This document shows, in pieces, positions 1-7,785 of a DNA stretch of 64,000 nt. The notes beneath the pieces are model-generated. The model made no database searches. It had not been told where the DNA came from and saw only the letters and a program-made list of their open reading frames with translations. The stretch lies in the NCBI RefSeq assembly GCF_030696805.1, contig NZ_JAUYRO010000044.1:1-64000 (forward strand), written 5' to 3'. Source of the stretch: Methyloversatilis sp. (lineage in GTDB: Bacteria; Pseudomonadota; Gammaproteobacteria; Burkholderiales; Rhodocyclaceae). Position 1 is the first letter of the stretch. Each line of letters begins with the position of its first letter. A program made the position numbers and the translations under genes.

Positions 1-82
1 CTATCCGGGTGCGCCGCACGGCATCACCGATACGCACAAGGATCGGCTGAATCAGGACTTGCTGGATTTCGTCCGCAAGTAA
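1..82 (+). CDS. Alpha/beta hydrolase (non-heme haloperoxidase-like), C-terminal end only
   Basis: The frame from base 2 reads to a TAA at 80-82. The last 26 residues include GAPHGI and a DLLDFVRK end, as in the C-terminus of non-heme chloroperoxidase/arylesterase-type alpha/beta hydrolases, where the His of the PHG motif is the catalytic histidine. The rest lies left of the window, so substrate and full length cannot be judged. A hairpin follows directly, marking the end of this transcription unit. Confidence 0.7.
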   Translation, partial: YPGAPHGITDTHKDRLNQDLLDFVRK

Positions 83-89
83 GGCTGCG

Positions 90-123
90 CGAAACCCGGT
101 TCCGCGAAGCGGGCCGGGTTTCG
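90..123 (+). terminator. Hairpin terminator after the hydrolase gene
   Basis: A perfect 10-bp stem (CGAAACCCGG at 90-99 with CCGGGTTTCG at 114-123) starts 7 bases after the stop codon. The following T content is weak (TCGTTC), so it is only a moderate intrinsic terminator. It marks the border between ordinary chromosome and the AT-rich accessory island. Confidence 0.6.
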
Positions 124-211
124 TCGTTCAGTGGCGGATGGACCACAGCAGTGACGGACCCGCTGAACAAATGGAATCTGACCCCGTTGACGGAAAATCG
201 TGACCTGTCCC

Positions 212-2065
212 CTATTGTTCCTTTTTTGTCTGTGCCTTTCGTGCTGCGTTCCAGAATGTGTTGAATACGATCTTTATCCCAAGCCACCACGCATAAATTG
301 CATAGGTGGATTGACACTCTTCTTCGGAGAGCAATCCATGGGCTAGCTCATTTCTGAGGTTCGGCCCAAATGCATCGCAGAGGAGTGCTTTGAGCTCAAA
401 CGTTAAGTCCTCTCCGAATATTTGTGTGGCCTGTGGAATCTCCATTAATGTGCTGAGGCCGTTCTCGTTCTCGATTCCATCCTTATCAATGTTGGTGGTT
501 TTGACGCCAGCCGCCTTCAAGTGCCAACGAACCATATGTTCTATCTGAGGAATCAGAATTTGGAGAGCCACAACAAAATCATTGTCGTAGCCCGCGAAAA
601 GTGCTCGCCCCATGAGCTGCTTTCTGTCTTCTGGGACGATTGGAGAGCGATTTGCGATAAAGATAAAATCCTCCACGCGGAGCCGGTGTTCGAGGCGCAA
701 AATTTCCAGCGCAGGCCATATTTCACCCTGTACGACCAAGCCTAGCTCCATGCCGTAGTGCTTGACCATCTCTGCCCATAATGTGGCCTTGTTCTCATCA
801 GAATCGGCGTCTCCAAACCCCATTCCAGGGCGTTTCGCAATCACGCGACCGTCACGCGACATATGGGTCGCAGAAAATAGGGCCTGTAGGGGATGCTCGC
901 GAAGCATCTTCTCTGAGAACTCCCGAATCTTGGCTGCTTGCGCTCCACGATAGATGTTCGCAAACGCTGCGAGCGCGTCTAGCGTTGATTTTCCCTTCAC
1001 GGCATTTATGGCCGTTTCGACGATCTCGGAAATATCGATAGTCGGCGAAGAAATTACGCCCATTTCTGTGAGTGACTTGGCCCCCGCATCGTTCAGGTGC
1101 TTGTGCAACTCGGCGATCCGTTCGTCGGCCCGATGGGTGTTCCGTTCACTGTGAGGAATCTTGCGATAAGTCTGGAGTGCGCTTTCATAAAAGCTTGCGG
1201 CAACCATATTGCTTGGCTGTTCTGACGATAGTCTAGCTATCGCCTCCTTAACCCAACCTTCGGCTAGGCAAGCAGTCATTTCTGCTGCTTTGGATATGTT
1301 GCCTGTCTTGTGAAACCATCTTGATGCCGCATCAAAGTAGTCTCTAGCTCGATGCAAGTCGCCTTCGACGTCAAAGGAGCGCGCCAAGGCTTCAAGCTTG
1401 GTAGCAATTGATGGACCGTGATCCTGTCCAAGCCTATGCATTGCAAGCATGTCTGAAACCCAAAGTGCAAGGTACACGTCTTCTTTTCGGGATTTATCGA
1501 ACGCAGCCAGGATGGCGGTTTCGATCTCATTCATTCGATCACCAGCTCCGGACTTGAGCATTTTGGTCAGGCTGATCGCTCGCTGCCAACACTCACGGCT
1601 GCCACGTATCCACGTTTCAGAATCGAGGGGAAGTTGACGGTAGGCGTCGATCGCGAGCAATGCGTGTTTTGGGCTTCGCGGTTCAATCAACAGCCAAACT
1701 AGATCGGCTAGTCTGGCTTGAAGCCAGGGGTCATCGACTTCCTCGGCAAACGCGGAGAAGAGCTCTACATCTGACTGATGAAAATCGATTGGCAGGGATG
1801 ACCGTCTGCCACTCATGATCATGAATGGTTTAAAAGGCTCATTGGAACTGCTGGGGTTCAGCATCATCGAACAAGCGTCCGCGAGCAGCCAAAGGCTTTT
1901 GCCCTCAGAATGAAGGCCATTCTCAATTGCCGTGCGAGCGGCAGCCGATAGAGATTGCCACATGCTTGAGTAGCCTTCGCGGTCACCAGCCGCGAGAGCA
2001 TGCTTCCAGCCCGAGTTGCGGAGGCTATCGACAGTGGCTGTCGTATGTTCTGGGTAACGTTCCAT
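212..2065 (-). CDS. DUF4209 domain protein with HEPN-like RN-x3-HG motif
   Basis: A 617-residue protein of unknown function. Most of it looks helical and repeat-like. Near residues 560-570 it carries RNELAHG, matching the RN-x3-HG signature that defines DUF4209; the surrounding helices resemble HEPN folds, where R-x4-6-H is often the ribonuclease motif. Catalysis is inferred, not shown. It starts 28 bases after the attC-like site at 2094-2157 and is on the same strand as the cassettes before it, so it is probably the next integron cassette. I see no attC-like site after its stop; the cassette may be truncated on the left. Codon use is less GC-rich than the core genes further right. Confidence 0.7.
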   Translation of the reverse strand: MERYPEHTTATVDSLRNSGWKHALAAGDREGYSSMWQSLSAAARTAIENGLHSEGKSLWLLADACSMMLNPSSSNEPFKPFMIMSGRRSSLPIDFHQSDVELFSAFAEEVDDPWLQARLADLVWLLIEPRSPKHALLAIDAYRQLPLDSETWIRGSRECWQRAISLTKMLKSGAGDRMNEIETAILAAFDKSRKEDVYLALWVSDMLAMHRLGQDHGPSIATKLEALARSFDVEGDLHRARDYFDAASRWFHKTGNISKAAEMTACLAEGWVKEAIARLSSEQPSNMVAASFYESALQTYRKIPHSERNTHRADERIAELHKHLNDAGAKSLTEMGVISSPTIDISEIVETAINAVKGKSTLDALAAFANIYRGAQAAKIREFSEKMLREHPLQALFSATHMSRDGRVIAKRPGMGFGDADSDENKATLWAEMVKHYGMELGLVVQGEIWPALEILRLEHRLRVEDFIFIANRSPIVPEDRKQLMGRALFAGYDNDFVVALQILIPQIEHMVRWHLKAAGVKTTNIDKDGIENENGLSTLMEIPQATQIFGEDLTFELKALLCDAFGPNLRNELAHGLLSEEECQSTYAIYAWWLGIKIVFNTFWNAARKAQTKKEQ

Positions 2066-2093
2066 GCAGAAATGGTTTGCCGTGGATCAAGGG

Positions 2094-2157
2094 GCCCAAC
2101 GTTTGAGCTCAGGGCGTGGCCCGTCAGGGCCGTCGACCCTGCAGCGAATGGTTGGGC
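2094..2157 (-). other. Integron attC-like recombination site (attC1)
   Basis: Read on the minus strand, the 64-bp element begins with GCCCAAC (2157-2151, R'' consensus RYYYAAC) and ends with GTTGGGC (2100-2094, R' consensus GTTRRRY). Inside are a 9-nt unpaired spacer on each side, a paired CAGGG/CCCTG block and a GGCCC/GGGCC inner stem with a short loop: the R-spacer-L-stem order of attC sites. The flanks also resemble classical attC arms (AACCATTCGCTG on one side, CTCAAACGTTGGGC on the other). It sits between the stop of the ABC ATPase gene and the start of the DUF4209 gene, exactly where a cassette border should be. Confidence 0.85.
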
Positions 2158-2173
2158 ATTTCTATCTCGCTAT

Positions 2174-3787
2174 TTACGGTTTTGTTCTCCAGTCCTTCAC
2201 GTAAAGAACAGAATTATCACTTAACTGAACTACGCTTCTTTCCTTCAGCATGTCGCTCGTTTCCTTGCCATATTTTTGGGCCTCGTCCACAGCGACGAAT
2301 GACTGCTTACTGTTTGCAAGATATACGCCAAATAGATTGGCCATTGAATCATTTTCAATGTTCTTAAATAGGAGAGAGTCGTGGGCCAAAATCGGCAACT
2401 TGGTTGTAGAAAATATAGTCAGATCCAACACAATCAGGCTGGCATACGCGGTGCCTGTGCCGGTGTCATCAAAAACCTCGTACGAGTATGAGTTTCCGTT
2501 GATAGATACCTTCGGGCTCTTCCTTGATTTACCAAAAACAGAGGTAACAACTCGATGTATCCCATCATTAATTGAGCATTCAATTAGGCGTAGTATTTCC
2601 ACTCTCTTCTCGGAGAGACTGTTTCTCAATTCAGTCGCACGTCTTTTAAGAGACGCCTCGCTCTCAAAGTACTCATTTTCCTGTTTTACGGCTCCGAGGG
2701 TCGTGGCCAACTCGCAGACGCGGTCTACCACAATAGAGGGCACGTCTACCGAAGAAATGGCGTTTGCCATTGCGGCGTCTATGGAAGATATTTCTTGATT
2801 TATGCGTGAAAGTTGTGAGTTCAGATCGCGCTCAGACTCAAGGAGTTCCTCCTTCAATATTTTTGCCACGCCAACATGGAATTCTTCAATTTCCGCCAAG
2901 CGATCCGCGTTGACTTCCGGAAAGAACTTAATGAGCCCGTCAAAGTGCCTACTCTTGACGTGCCTGTTCTCCGCGATGTTTCGCGAAATTCTTGACCTCT
3001 TTCCGTCTAGCTTCATCTTTACGGACAGAAGCGCGTCTTTTTGATTCTTTAATTCCAACACCTCCCGATTCGCGACTTCTGATATGTTTGTTGCGAACTT
3101 GGCCAGGCTAACCTTAATTTCCTCAATTTCAGTCTCTATCTTGGCAATGCGTCCTTCATTCTCAGCCCGCTCCTTCTTCCCAATTTTCGGGATGATGTTG
3201 TTCTTCAATGCCGCACTAAGCGCCTTCCGCTCATTTTCCGCCTCATCCTGTTGGCTGGTTAAAGATCTAATTGGCTCGTAGTAGCCGTAGGTTTTAATTA
3301 GATTTTCAACGCAATCTCTAGCCGCCTGCTCCGGTACAGCATGAAATGGCTTATGAACGTCTAGATTCGACTTGCCCCATACCCGCAAGTAGAGGCCAAC
3401 CATTGCTCTAAACGAAATGTCCTCATAAGGAATTTCATATGCATTCTTAAGAAATGCAGTGAACTGCTGGACAGGCATTGGAGAACCTGACTCGTACCGC
3501 TCATTGCATCTGTAGACAAGATCTGGGGCAAGCGTCCCCCTTCTAAACTTGTACTCCTCTCCACCAAATATAAATGAATAGTAGTAATCATGGTGATCGA
3601 GTTCTCGCACTATGTCAGTGTTGTGCTCTAAGAGAGAATTGCCGCCGAAGACAAAGTCAACAATCATCAGCAAGGTGGACTTACCGATTGAATTTGTGGC
3701 GTTTTCGTCTCCAAGGATGACATTGAATCCACCGTGGAATTCAATGACCTTTTTGCGAAATTTCTCGCAAACAATTTCCTTAAGCAT
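2174..3787 (-). CDS. DUF2326-type ABC/SMC-like ATPase, ABC-three-component system
   Basis: A 537-residue SMC/RecN-like ATPase. The N-terminus has a Walker A-type loop (GDENATNSIGKST, about residues 26-38) and the middle (about 190-390) is a long charged coiled coil. The C-terminal half carries a late ATPase segment with PILAHDSLLF followed by I-E-N-D, typical of DUF2326 proteins. In ABC-3C conflict systems this ATPase is thought to sense DNA or nucleoprotein and license an effector. The ATG at 3787 is chosen because it overlaps the stop of the middle-component gene by 8 bases (ATGCTTAA), which implies translational coupling; a longer frame to 3847 would run through that gene. DNA is markedly AT-rich compared with the surrounding chromosome. 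Confidence 0.82.
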   Translation of the reverse strand: MLKEIVCEKFRKKVIEFHGGFNVILGDENATNSIGKSTLLMIVDFVFGGNSLLEHNTDIVRELDHHDYYYSFIFGGEEYKFRRGTLAPDLVYRCNERYESGSPMPVQQFTAFLKNAYEIPYEDISFRAMVGLYLRVWGKSNLDVHKPFHAVPEQAARDCVENLIKTYGYYEPIRSLTSQQDEAENERKALSAALKNNIIPKIGKKERAENEGRIAKIETEIEEIKVSLAKFATNISEVANREVLELKNQKDALLSVKMKLDGKRSRISRNIAENRHVKSRHFDGLIKFFPEVNADRLAEIEEFHVGVAKILKEELLESERDLNSQLSRINQEISSIDAAMANAISSVDVPSIVVDRVCELATTLGAVKQENEYFESEASLKRRATELRNSLSEKRVEILRLIECSINDGIHRVVTSVFGKSRKSPKVSINGNSYSYEVFDDTGTGTAYASLIVLDLTIFSTTKLPILAHDSLLFKNIENDSMANLFGVYLANSKQSFVAVDEAQKYGKETSDMLKERSVVQLSDNSVLYVKDWRTKP

Positions 3788-4001
3788 AGGATACGATCCC
3801 TGTTTCCAAATTAACACTGATTCGACCGAGAACGTATAGAACATCAACGGCTAGCAGAAACTGATCAACGCTCTCGAAGTGCTTCTCGCTTTGGCGATAT
3901 AGAGTTGCGAGTTGAATTTCCGATTTACCGAAAGCCATGAGTATTGGCAACAAGCCCATAGCCGTCGACTCTAGAGACAAAACCTTATTTGGCGTTATCA
4001 C
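3780..4001 (-). CDS. ABC-3C middle component (MC6-like small protein)
   Basis: A 73-residue protein starting ITPNKVLSLES and ending with a LLAVDVLYVLGRI segment, the layout of the small winged-helix-like middle components of ABC-three-component systems, where they bridge the ATPase and the effector. The MC6 subtype is my best fit from memory, not a computed match. The GTG at 4001 is preferred over an upstream TTG at 4016: it has a GAGGTG ribosome-binding site 5 bases upstream and shares one base with the TAG of the nuclease gene (TAGTG). It overlaps the ATPase gene downstream by 8 bases. So the three genes form one tightly coupled unit. Confidence 0.7.
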   Translation of the reverse strand: MITPNKVLSLESTAMGLLPILMAFGKSEIQLATLYRQSEKHFESVDQFLLAVDVLYVLGRISVNLETGIVSYA

Positions 4002-4759
4002 TAGAACACCTCGCAATTTTGAATAAAAAATGATGTGACGATTTCCGAAGAATCAATTGTTCTCGGATTTGTTTTTGCGTATATCCAATTAACGATATTT
4101 CCGTATATGTCCTGCTGGTCAAGACCTAGGCTCTTTTGCTTTATGTAATAGGCTTTTACCTGAACACATATCAGTTCTGAAGCATTGGGGTTTTCTCTAT
4201 CCACCTCAGCGAGAACGGATTTAATGTACTGGAAGTAGTTCGCTACGTTGTTCTTGATTTTCTGCCTTGAGAGCGTAGACATTGATTGGTCAAGCTTACT
4301 CTCCAGCCTCTTTGGATCGTATTCAATGCTCGCAGGGTCGTCAGAAATGTTTAGTTCGTAAAGGCGGTCAATTACACGCTTTATGTCGCCCTCTATTTGA
4401 TACGAAGATTGAATCTCTTGCTGCCTCGACCACCTGATACATTCCTGCTTCTTCTTAGCGAGGTCTCGGTATTCCTTCGCAGTTCTTGGCTTATCGAACT
4501 TGCCGTGGCACGAAAGACAAAGAGGAATCAAGTTGTCTGGGTGGTTGACGTCATCGTGTAATCTCACCTCATTCTTGAGTTCTTCAATCTCCTGCTTCGA
4601 CGGATGTAGCGGGTATATGTGCGCGAGCTCATATGCCTTTTGAGTGCGCGTTCCTTTTGTATAAAACAATTGAACGCCGCATAGCGGACATTTCCCATCG
4701 ACCTGCGATACCAGATAGATGTTGTCCGCCTCGCCGTACTTGCGCCGACTCTCTGACAT
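4001..4759 (-). CDS. HNH endonuclease, effector of the ABC-3C system
   Basis: A 252-residue protein with a zinc-bound HNH domain near the N-terminus: CPLCG at about residues 23-27, ELAHIYP around 44-50, and N-LIPLC-x2-C-H-GKFD around 75-90. The Cys pairs form the zinc site, the His of AHIYP and the following Asn/His are the nuclease residues. The C-terminal 150 residues are helical and of the type that docks effectors to ABC-3C partners. It is the first gene of the cassette; the ATG at 4759 has GGAG 8 bases upstream. The likely role is DNA cleavage when the ATPase is triggered, i.e. phage or plasmid defence; this is inferred from domain content and gene order. Confidence 0.8.
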   Translation of the reverse strand: MSESRRKYGEADNIYLVSQVDGKCPLCGVQLFYTKGTRTQKAYELAHIYPLHPSKQEIEELKNEVRLHDDVNHPDNLIPLCLSCHGKFDKPRTAKEYRDLAKKKQECIRWSRQQEIQSSYQIEGDIKRVIDRLYELNISDDPASIEYDPKRLESKLDQSMSTLSRQKIKNNVANYFQYIKSVLAEVDRENPNASELICVQVKAYYIKQKSLGLDQQDIYGNIVNWIYAKTNPRTIDSSEIVTSFFIQNCEVF

Positions 4760-4840
4760 CACTCTTGCTCCATATCGCCAACAATCTCAGTTTTATCGAT
4801 TTTTCGGTTGCCGACTACAGAACAGAAGGCCGACTGAAAT

Positions 4841-4910
4841 GCCCAACGTCCAAGCTCAGTGGCGCTGCGCGGCTATATCGCGTAGCGTCCCTTGGAGCGC
4901 AGTGTTAGGG
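4841..4910 (-). other. Integron attC-like recombination site (attC2)
   Basis: On the minus strand the element runs from CCCTAAC (4910-4904) to GTTGGGC (4847-4841). The R'' box fits RYYYAAC except for its first base. The R' box is identical to that of attC1, and the plus-strand side GCCCAACGT-N3-AGCTCAG recurs in both sites. The TAA stop of the DUF3825-type gene lies inside the R'' box, a classical integron-cassette feature. The site separates the DUF3825 gene from the HNH-MC-ATPase unit, so the latter occupies a cassette of about 2.75 kb between the two sites. Confidence 0.75.
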
Positions 4911-5690
4911 GGTAAGCCAGTCACGATCAGGCCGGGCCAATTGACGAGCATTGTTGTATGCCATATCGAGAGTTAAACAAGTGGCACCACGATAGAAGTC
5001 TGTAAACCGTTCAACAACGAGCGCTAGGTCTGCCTTTGAAGGGTCTAGCAACGTCAGCGGCAAAAGCAACTGAATGGCGCCCTGGTAATACTGAGGAATT
5101 GCGGTCTTGTAATTTCTCTTCACTCTTTCGGATGCCGTATCAATGGCACCCTTCGCGAGATTCTGAAGTCCAAATGGGTTCATCGATTTTAGTTCGGCTG
5201 GAAAGCGGTCTAAGTTGTCTTCGATGATGTGCTCAACATTTACGCGTAATTCCTTTCGCGTGTCAAATACAAGGACTGACGGATCGTCAAAGTAATGAGC
5301 CATTTCGGGGAGGGCTGGGAACTTATTCAAGTCCCACTCACCCTTGCGGCAGAACTTCCAGAAATGCCAGTAGTGCGCAACGCCATCCAGTTTGTTTTTC
5401 TCAAACAAAACAAACAGAGGTTCCTGCTTCTTCGTGATAAGGCCGGTATTCCAGCACGCGAACTCTTCGTCAGCGGTGATCGCAATCTTCTTTTCATCAG
5501 CCAACCGTTTGTAGGTGTATGTAAGGTAGTTGCGTAGGATCGGCTTTGCGTGATGTGCGGCGGTTGATTTGTAGTCCCAATCCTCCGGTTCAGCCAGCGC
5601 CGCCAATGCCTCTATGTTTTCATCAAACTTTGGCATGAAGACAAAATCGCGGAAGTGTTCCGGGAAATCATACGGTTTGTTCTTTTCCAT
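4905..5690 (-). CDS. DUF3825-type protein, first visible integron cassette
   Basis: A 261-residue soluble protein. It matches DUF3825 proteins in order and motif: a central FNTGL-like stretch (CWNTGLI), FVLFEKNK, a WHFWKFC segment, ALPEMAHYFDDPSVLVFD, and NVEHIIEDNLDRFP. Family members are found alone or joined to RNA-binding OST-HTH domains and are suspected to act on nucleic acids or nucleotides; no activity is established. The ATG at 5690 has GGGAG 5 bases upstream and is preferred to a TTG at 5693. The stop codon lies inside attC2. The gene is AT-rich relative to the core genome. Confidence 0.72.
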   Translation of the reverse strand: MEKNKPYDFPEHFRDFVFMPKFDENIEALAALAEPEDWDYKSTAAHHAKPILRNYLTYTYKRLADEKKIAITADEEFACWNTGLITKKQEPLFVLFEKNKLDGVAHYWHFWKFCRKGEWDLNKFPALPEMAHYFDDPSVLVFDTRKELRVNVEHIIEDNLDRFPAELKSMNPFGLQNLAKGAIDTASERVKRNYKTAIPQYYQGAIQLLLPLTLLDPSKADLALVVERFTDFYRGATCLTLDMAYNNARQLARPDRDWLTP

Positions 5691-5693
5691 CAA

Positions 5694-6152
5694 TGCTCCC
5701 TAGGTATTGAATGAGACATGGAACCCCGTAACTTTGTTTTCTGGCGCAGTTGTGCGCCATAACTATGGGTGGTGCCGGATAAGCACAAAGGATTTTCATG
5801 GGGACTTCTTTTGTTTTCAGTTGGTTGGCGCGGTGTGCCGTACAACTACCTGTTAAACGAACACAGAAAACCTCACCCCTTATATGTCAGGCAAGTGGAG
5901 CATGTCCACGGTGTCTGTTCCATCAGTCATTTATCCGAGTGGTGACGCGATGGGGCGCGCCCCAATGCGCACGGTCGTTCGGGCGACTTCGCCCTTTTCG
6001 CACCTGTGCGGCCAGGGGTGGGGCCGGGGCCATGGTAGTCACATGCTTCGCTGCTTTTCGAAGCAGAAGCTTGACGCATGCCCGGGCATGCCGCGCTGTC
6101 AGCGGATAGATTGCGGCCTTTCCTGCTTCTTTCCGGTCTCGCTGCCGCACAT
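5694..6152. other. Gene-free right border of the accessory island
   Basis: About 460 bases without a credible gene. It contains a perfect hairpin TGGCGCA-GTTG-TGCGCCA at 5742-5759, a UUCG-loop hairpin CTGCTT-TTCG-AAGCAG at 6051-6066 and a perfect 16-bp palindrome GCATGCCCGGGCATGC at 6076-6091. Base composition changes from AT-rich to GC-rich across it. I find no integrase, attI or third attC site here. Short open frames in the stretch have no recognisable domain or ribosome-binding site. Confidence 0.6.
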
Positions 6153-6575
6153 ATGAACGCTTCCACCTTGTCACCCCTCCAGACCGAATGGGCCACGCTG
6201 CAGCAGGACCACGAGCGCCATGAGCGGTGCGCGGTCGGGATCAAGATTGCGGCGGTGGCGCTGACCGCCGGTGCCGCGCTGTTCGGTTTTCCGTTTGAAC
6301 TGGCGGCGCCGCTGATCGCCATCGTGTGGGTGATCGAGGCGATGCTGCGCACGGTGCAGGGGCGCCTGGGTCAGCGCTTGCTGAAGGTGGAAACGCTGAT
6401 CGCTGACGGGGCGTCGGAGTACGCGGCGTGCCAGTTGCACACGGAATGGCAGGCGACGCGCCCGGGCGCGGCCGGGCTGCTGATGGAGTACGCGAAGAGT
6501 GCGCTGAAGCCGACGGTGGCCTTCCCTTACCCGCTGCTCATCATCCTGTCGTTCGTGCTTTCGCTGCCGGGCTGA
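6153..6575 (+). CDS. Small hypothetical inner-membrane protein
   Basis: A 140-residue protein I do not recognise. After a short hydrophilic N-terminus (MNASTLSPLQTEW) it has a hydrophobic double segment at about residues 28-62 (IKIAAVALTAGAALFGF then LAAPLIAIVWVIEAM), a soluble middle of about 60 residues, and a third hydrophobic segment at the C-terminus (YPLLIILSFVLSL). The ATG at 6153 is chosen because an upstream ATG at 6078 would lie inside the 16-bp palindrome and add an unlikely leader. It may be the first gene of the core chromosome after the island. Confidence 0.6.
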   Translation: MNASTLSPLQTEWATLQQDHERHERCAVGIKIAAVALTAGAALFGFPFELAAPLIAIVWVIEAMLRTVQGRLGQRLLKVETLIADGASEYAACQLHTEWQATRPGAAGLLMEYAKSALKPTVAFPYPLLIILSFVLSLPG

Positions 6576-6699
6576 CGCCCGATTCGTCGCGGCGGCTTGC
6601 CGAAGGTCAATACACGCGCGCCGGAGACGCGCACTATGGGTGGCGAGGCCGTACGCCGGCCGCCTGCAGTGACCCCTCGCTTGTTTCCGGACCGCCCGA

Positions 6700-7785
6700 A
6701 TGTCAGAACCCCGTTCACGCCCCTGGCTCGTGCCGATCGCCATTGCGCTGCTGGCCATCGCAGCTTTCTTCGCGTGGAAGCACTTCCAGTCGCCACCGCC
6801 GATCGACGCCTTCGCCTCGGGCAACGGTCGCATCGAAGCGACCGAAATCGATGTCGCCAGCAAGACCGGCGGGCGGCTGGCCAGCGTGACGGTACGCGAA
6901 GGCGATGATGTGAGCGCCGGGCAAACCCTTGCCGGCATGGATGTGCGCGCACTCGAGGCCGAACTGCACATGGCCGAAGCCCAGGTCGCGCAGGCGAAGG
7001 CGGCGCATGTGGCGGCGATCGCGGCGGTCGCCCAGCGGCGTAGCGACGTCGCCACCGCCGGCGCGGTGGTGGCGCAGCGACAGGGCCAGATGGCGCTGGC
7101 CGAAAAGGACATCGAACGCACGCAGCAACTGGTCGACAAGGGGTTCATTTCAGCGCAGAAGCTCGACGTCGACCGCACCGCGAAACAGACGGCGCAGGAG
7201 GTGGCCCGAGCCGCCGTGTCGCAGATGCAGGGCGCGCAGTCGTCGATCGAGGTGGCCCGTGCCGCGGTGGCGCAGGCGGCGGCGGCGGTCGAGGCCGCGC
7301 AGGCGCGGGTCGAGCGCATGCGCGTGGACCTGCAGGACGCGGTGCTGGTCGCGCCGGCCGATGGCCGCGTGCTGTACCGGCTCGCCGAGCCGGGCGAGGT
7401 GCTGCCCGCTGGTGGCAAGGTGCTGACGCTGCTCGACATCACCGACGTCTACCTGACGCTGTTCCTGCCGACCTCGCAGGCCGGGCGCGTGGCGATCGGC
7501 AGCGAGGCGCGCATCGTGCTCGACGTGCGGCCCGACATTTCGATTCCGGCCAGCGTGAGCTTCGTGTCGCCGCAGGCGCAATTCACGCCGAAGTCGGTGG
7601 AGACGCGCACCGAGCGTGAAAAGCTCATGTTCCGCGTGCGCGTCAAGATTCCGCCCGAACTGCTTCGGGCGTACGCCAAGCAGGTCAAGACCGGTCTGCC
7701 CGGCGTGGCCTGGGTGAGGCTGGACGCCAATGCGCCGTGGCCGGCGACCGTGCCGCCCCCGGTGACCTTGCCCGCGCAGCCATGA
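6700..7785 (+). CDS. HlyD-family membrane fusion protein of an ABC exporter
   Basis: A 361-residue periplasmic adaptor. One N-terminal membrane anchor ([18 protein letters not shown]) is followed by a barrel-sandwich half ([18 protein letters not shown]), a long Ala-rich alpha-hairpin with paired heptads (about 80-220), the second lipoyl half and a beta-barrel. It resembles YhiI/YbhG adaptors. Its stop overlaps the start of the ATPase gene (ATGA at 7782-7785), and the order adaptor, double ATPase/permease, permease is that of the yhiI-rbbA-yhhJ operon. It would link the inner-membrane exporter to an outer-membrane channel that is not encoded here. Confidence 0.88.
   Translation: MSEPRSRPWLVPIAIALLAIAAFFAWKHFQSPPPIDAFASGNGRIEATEIDVASKTGGRLASVTVREGDDVSAGQTLAGMDVRALEAELHMAEAQVAQAKAAHVAAIAAVAQRRSDVATAGAVVAQRQGQMALAEKDIERTQQLVDKGFISAQKLDVDRTAKQTAQEVARAAVSQMQGAQSSIEVARAAVAQAAAAVEAAQARVERMRVDLQDAVLVAPADGRVLYRLAEPGEVLPAGGKVLTLLDITDVYLTLFLPTSQAGRVAIGSEARIVLDVRPDISIPASVSFVSPQAQFTPKSVETRTEREKLMFRVRVKIPPELLRAYAKQVKTGLPGVAWVRLDANAPWPATVPPPVTLPAQP

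Noticed and set aside
160-195. GGAATCTGACCCC stretch as the end of an insertion sequence
   Set aside because: No matching inverted end, no target duplication and no transposase; too short to support a mobile element.
130-211. Third attC site after the DUF4209 gene
   Set aside because: No RYYYAAC/GTTRRRY pair with matching inner arms is present between the stop at 212 and the left terminator, so the cassette end was not claimed.
5798-6109. Possible small protein of 103 residues in the island border
   Set aside because: No ribosome-binding site, no domain, and a frame crossing the hairpins and the palindrome.
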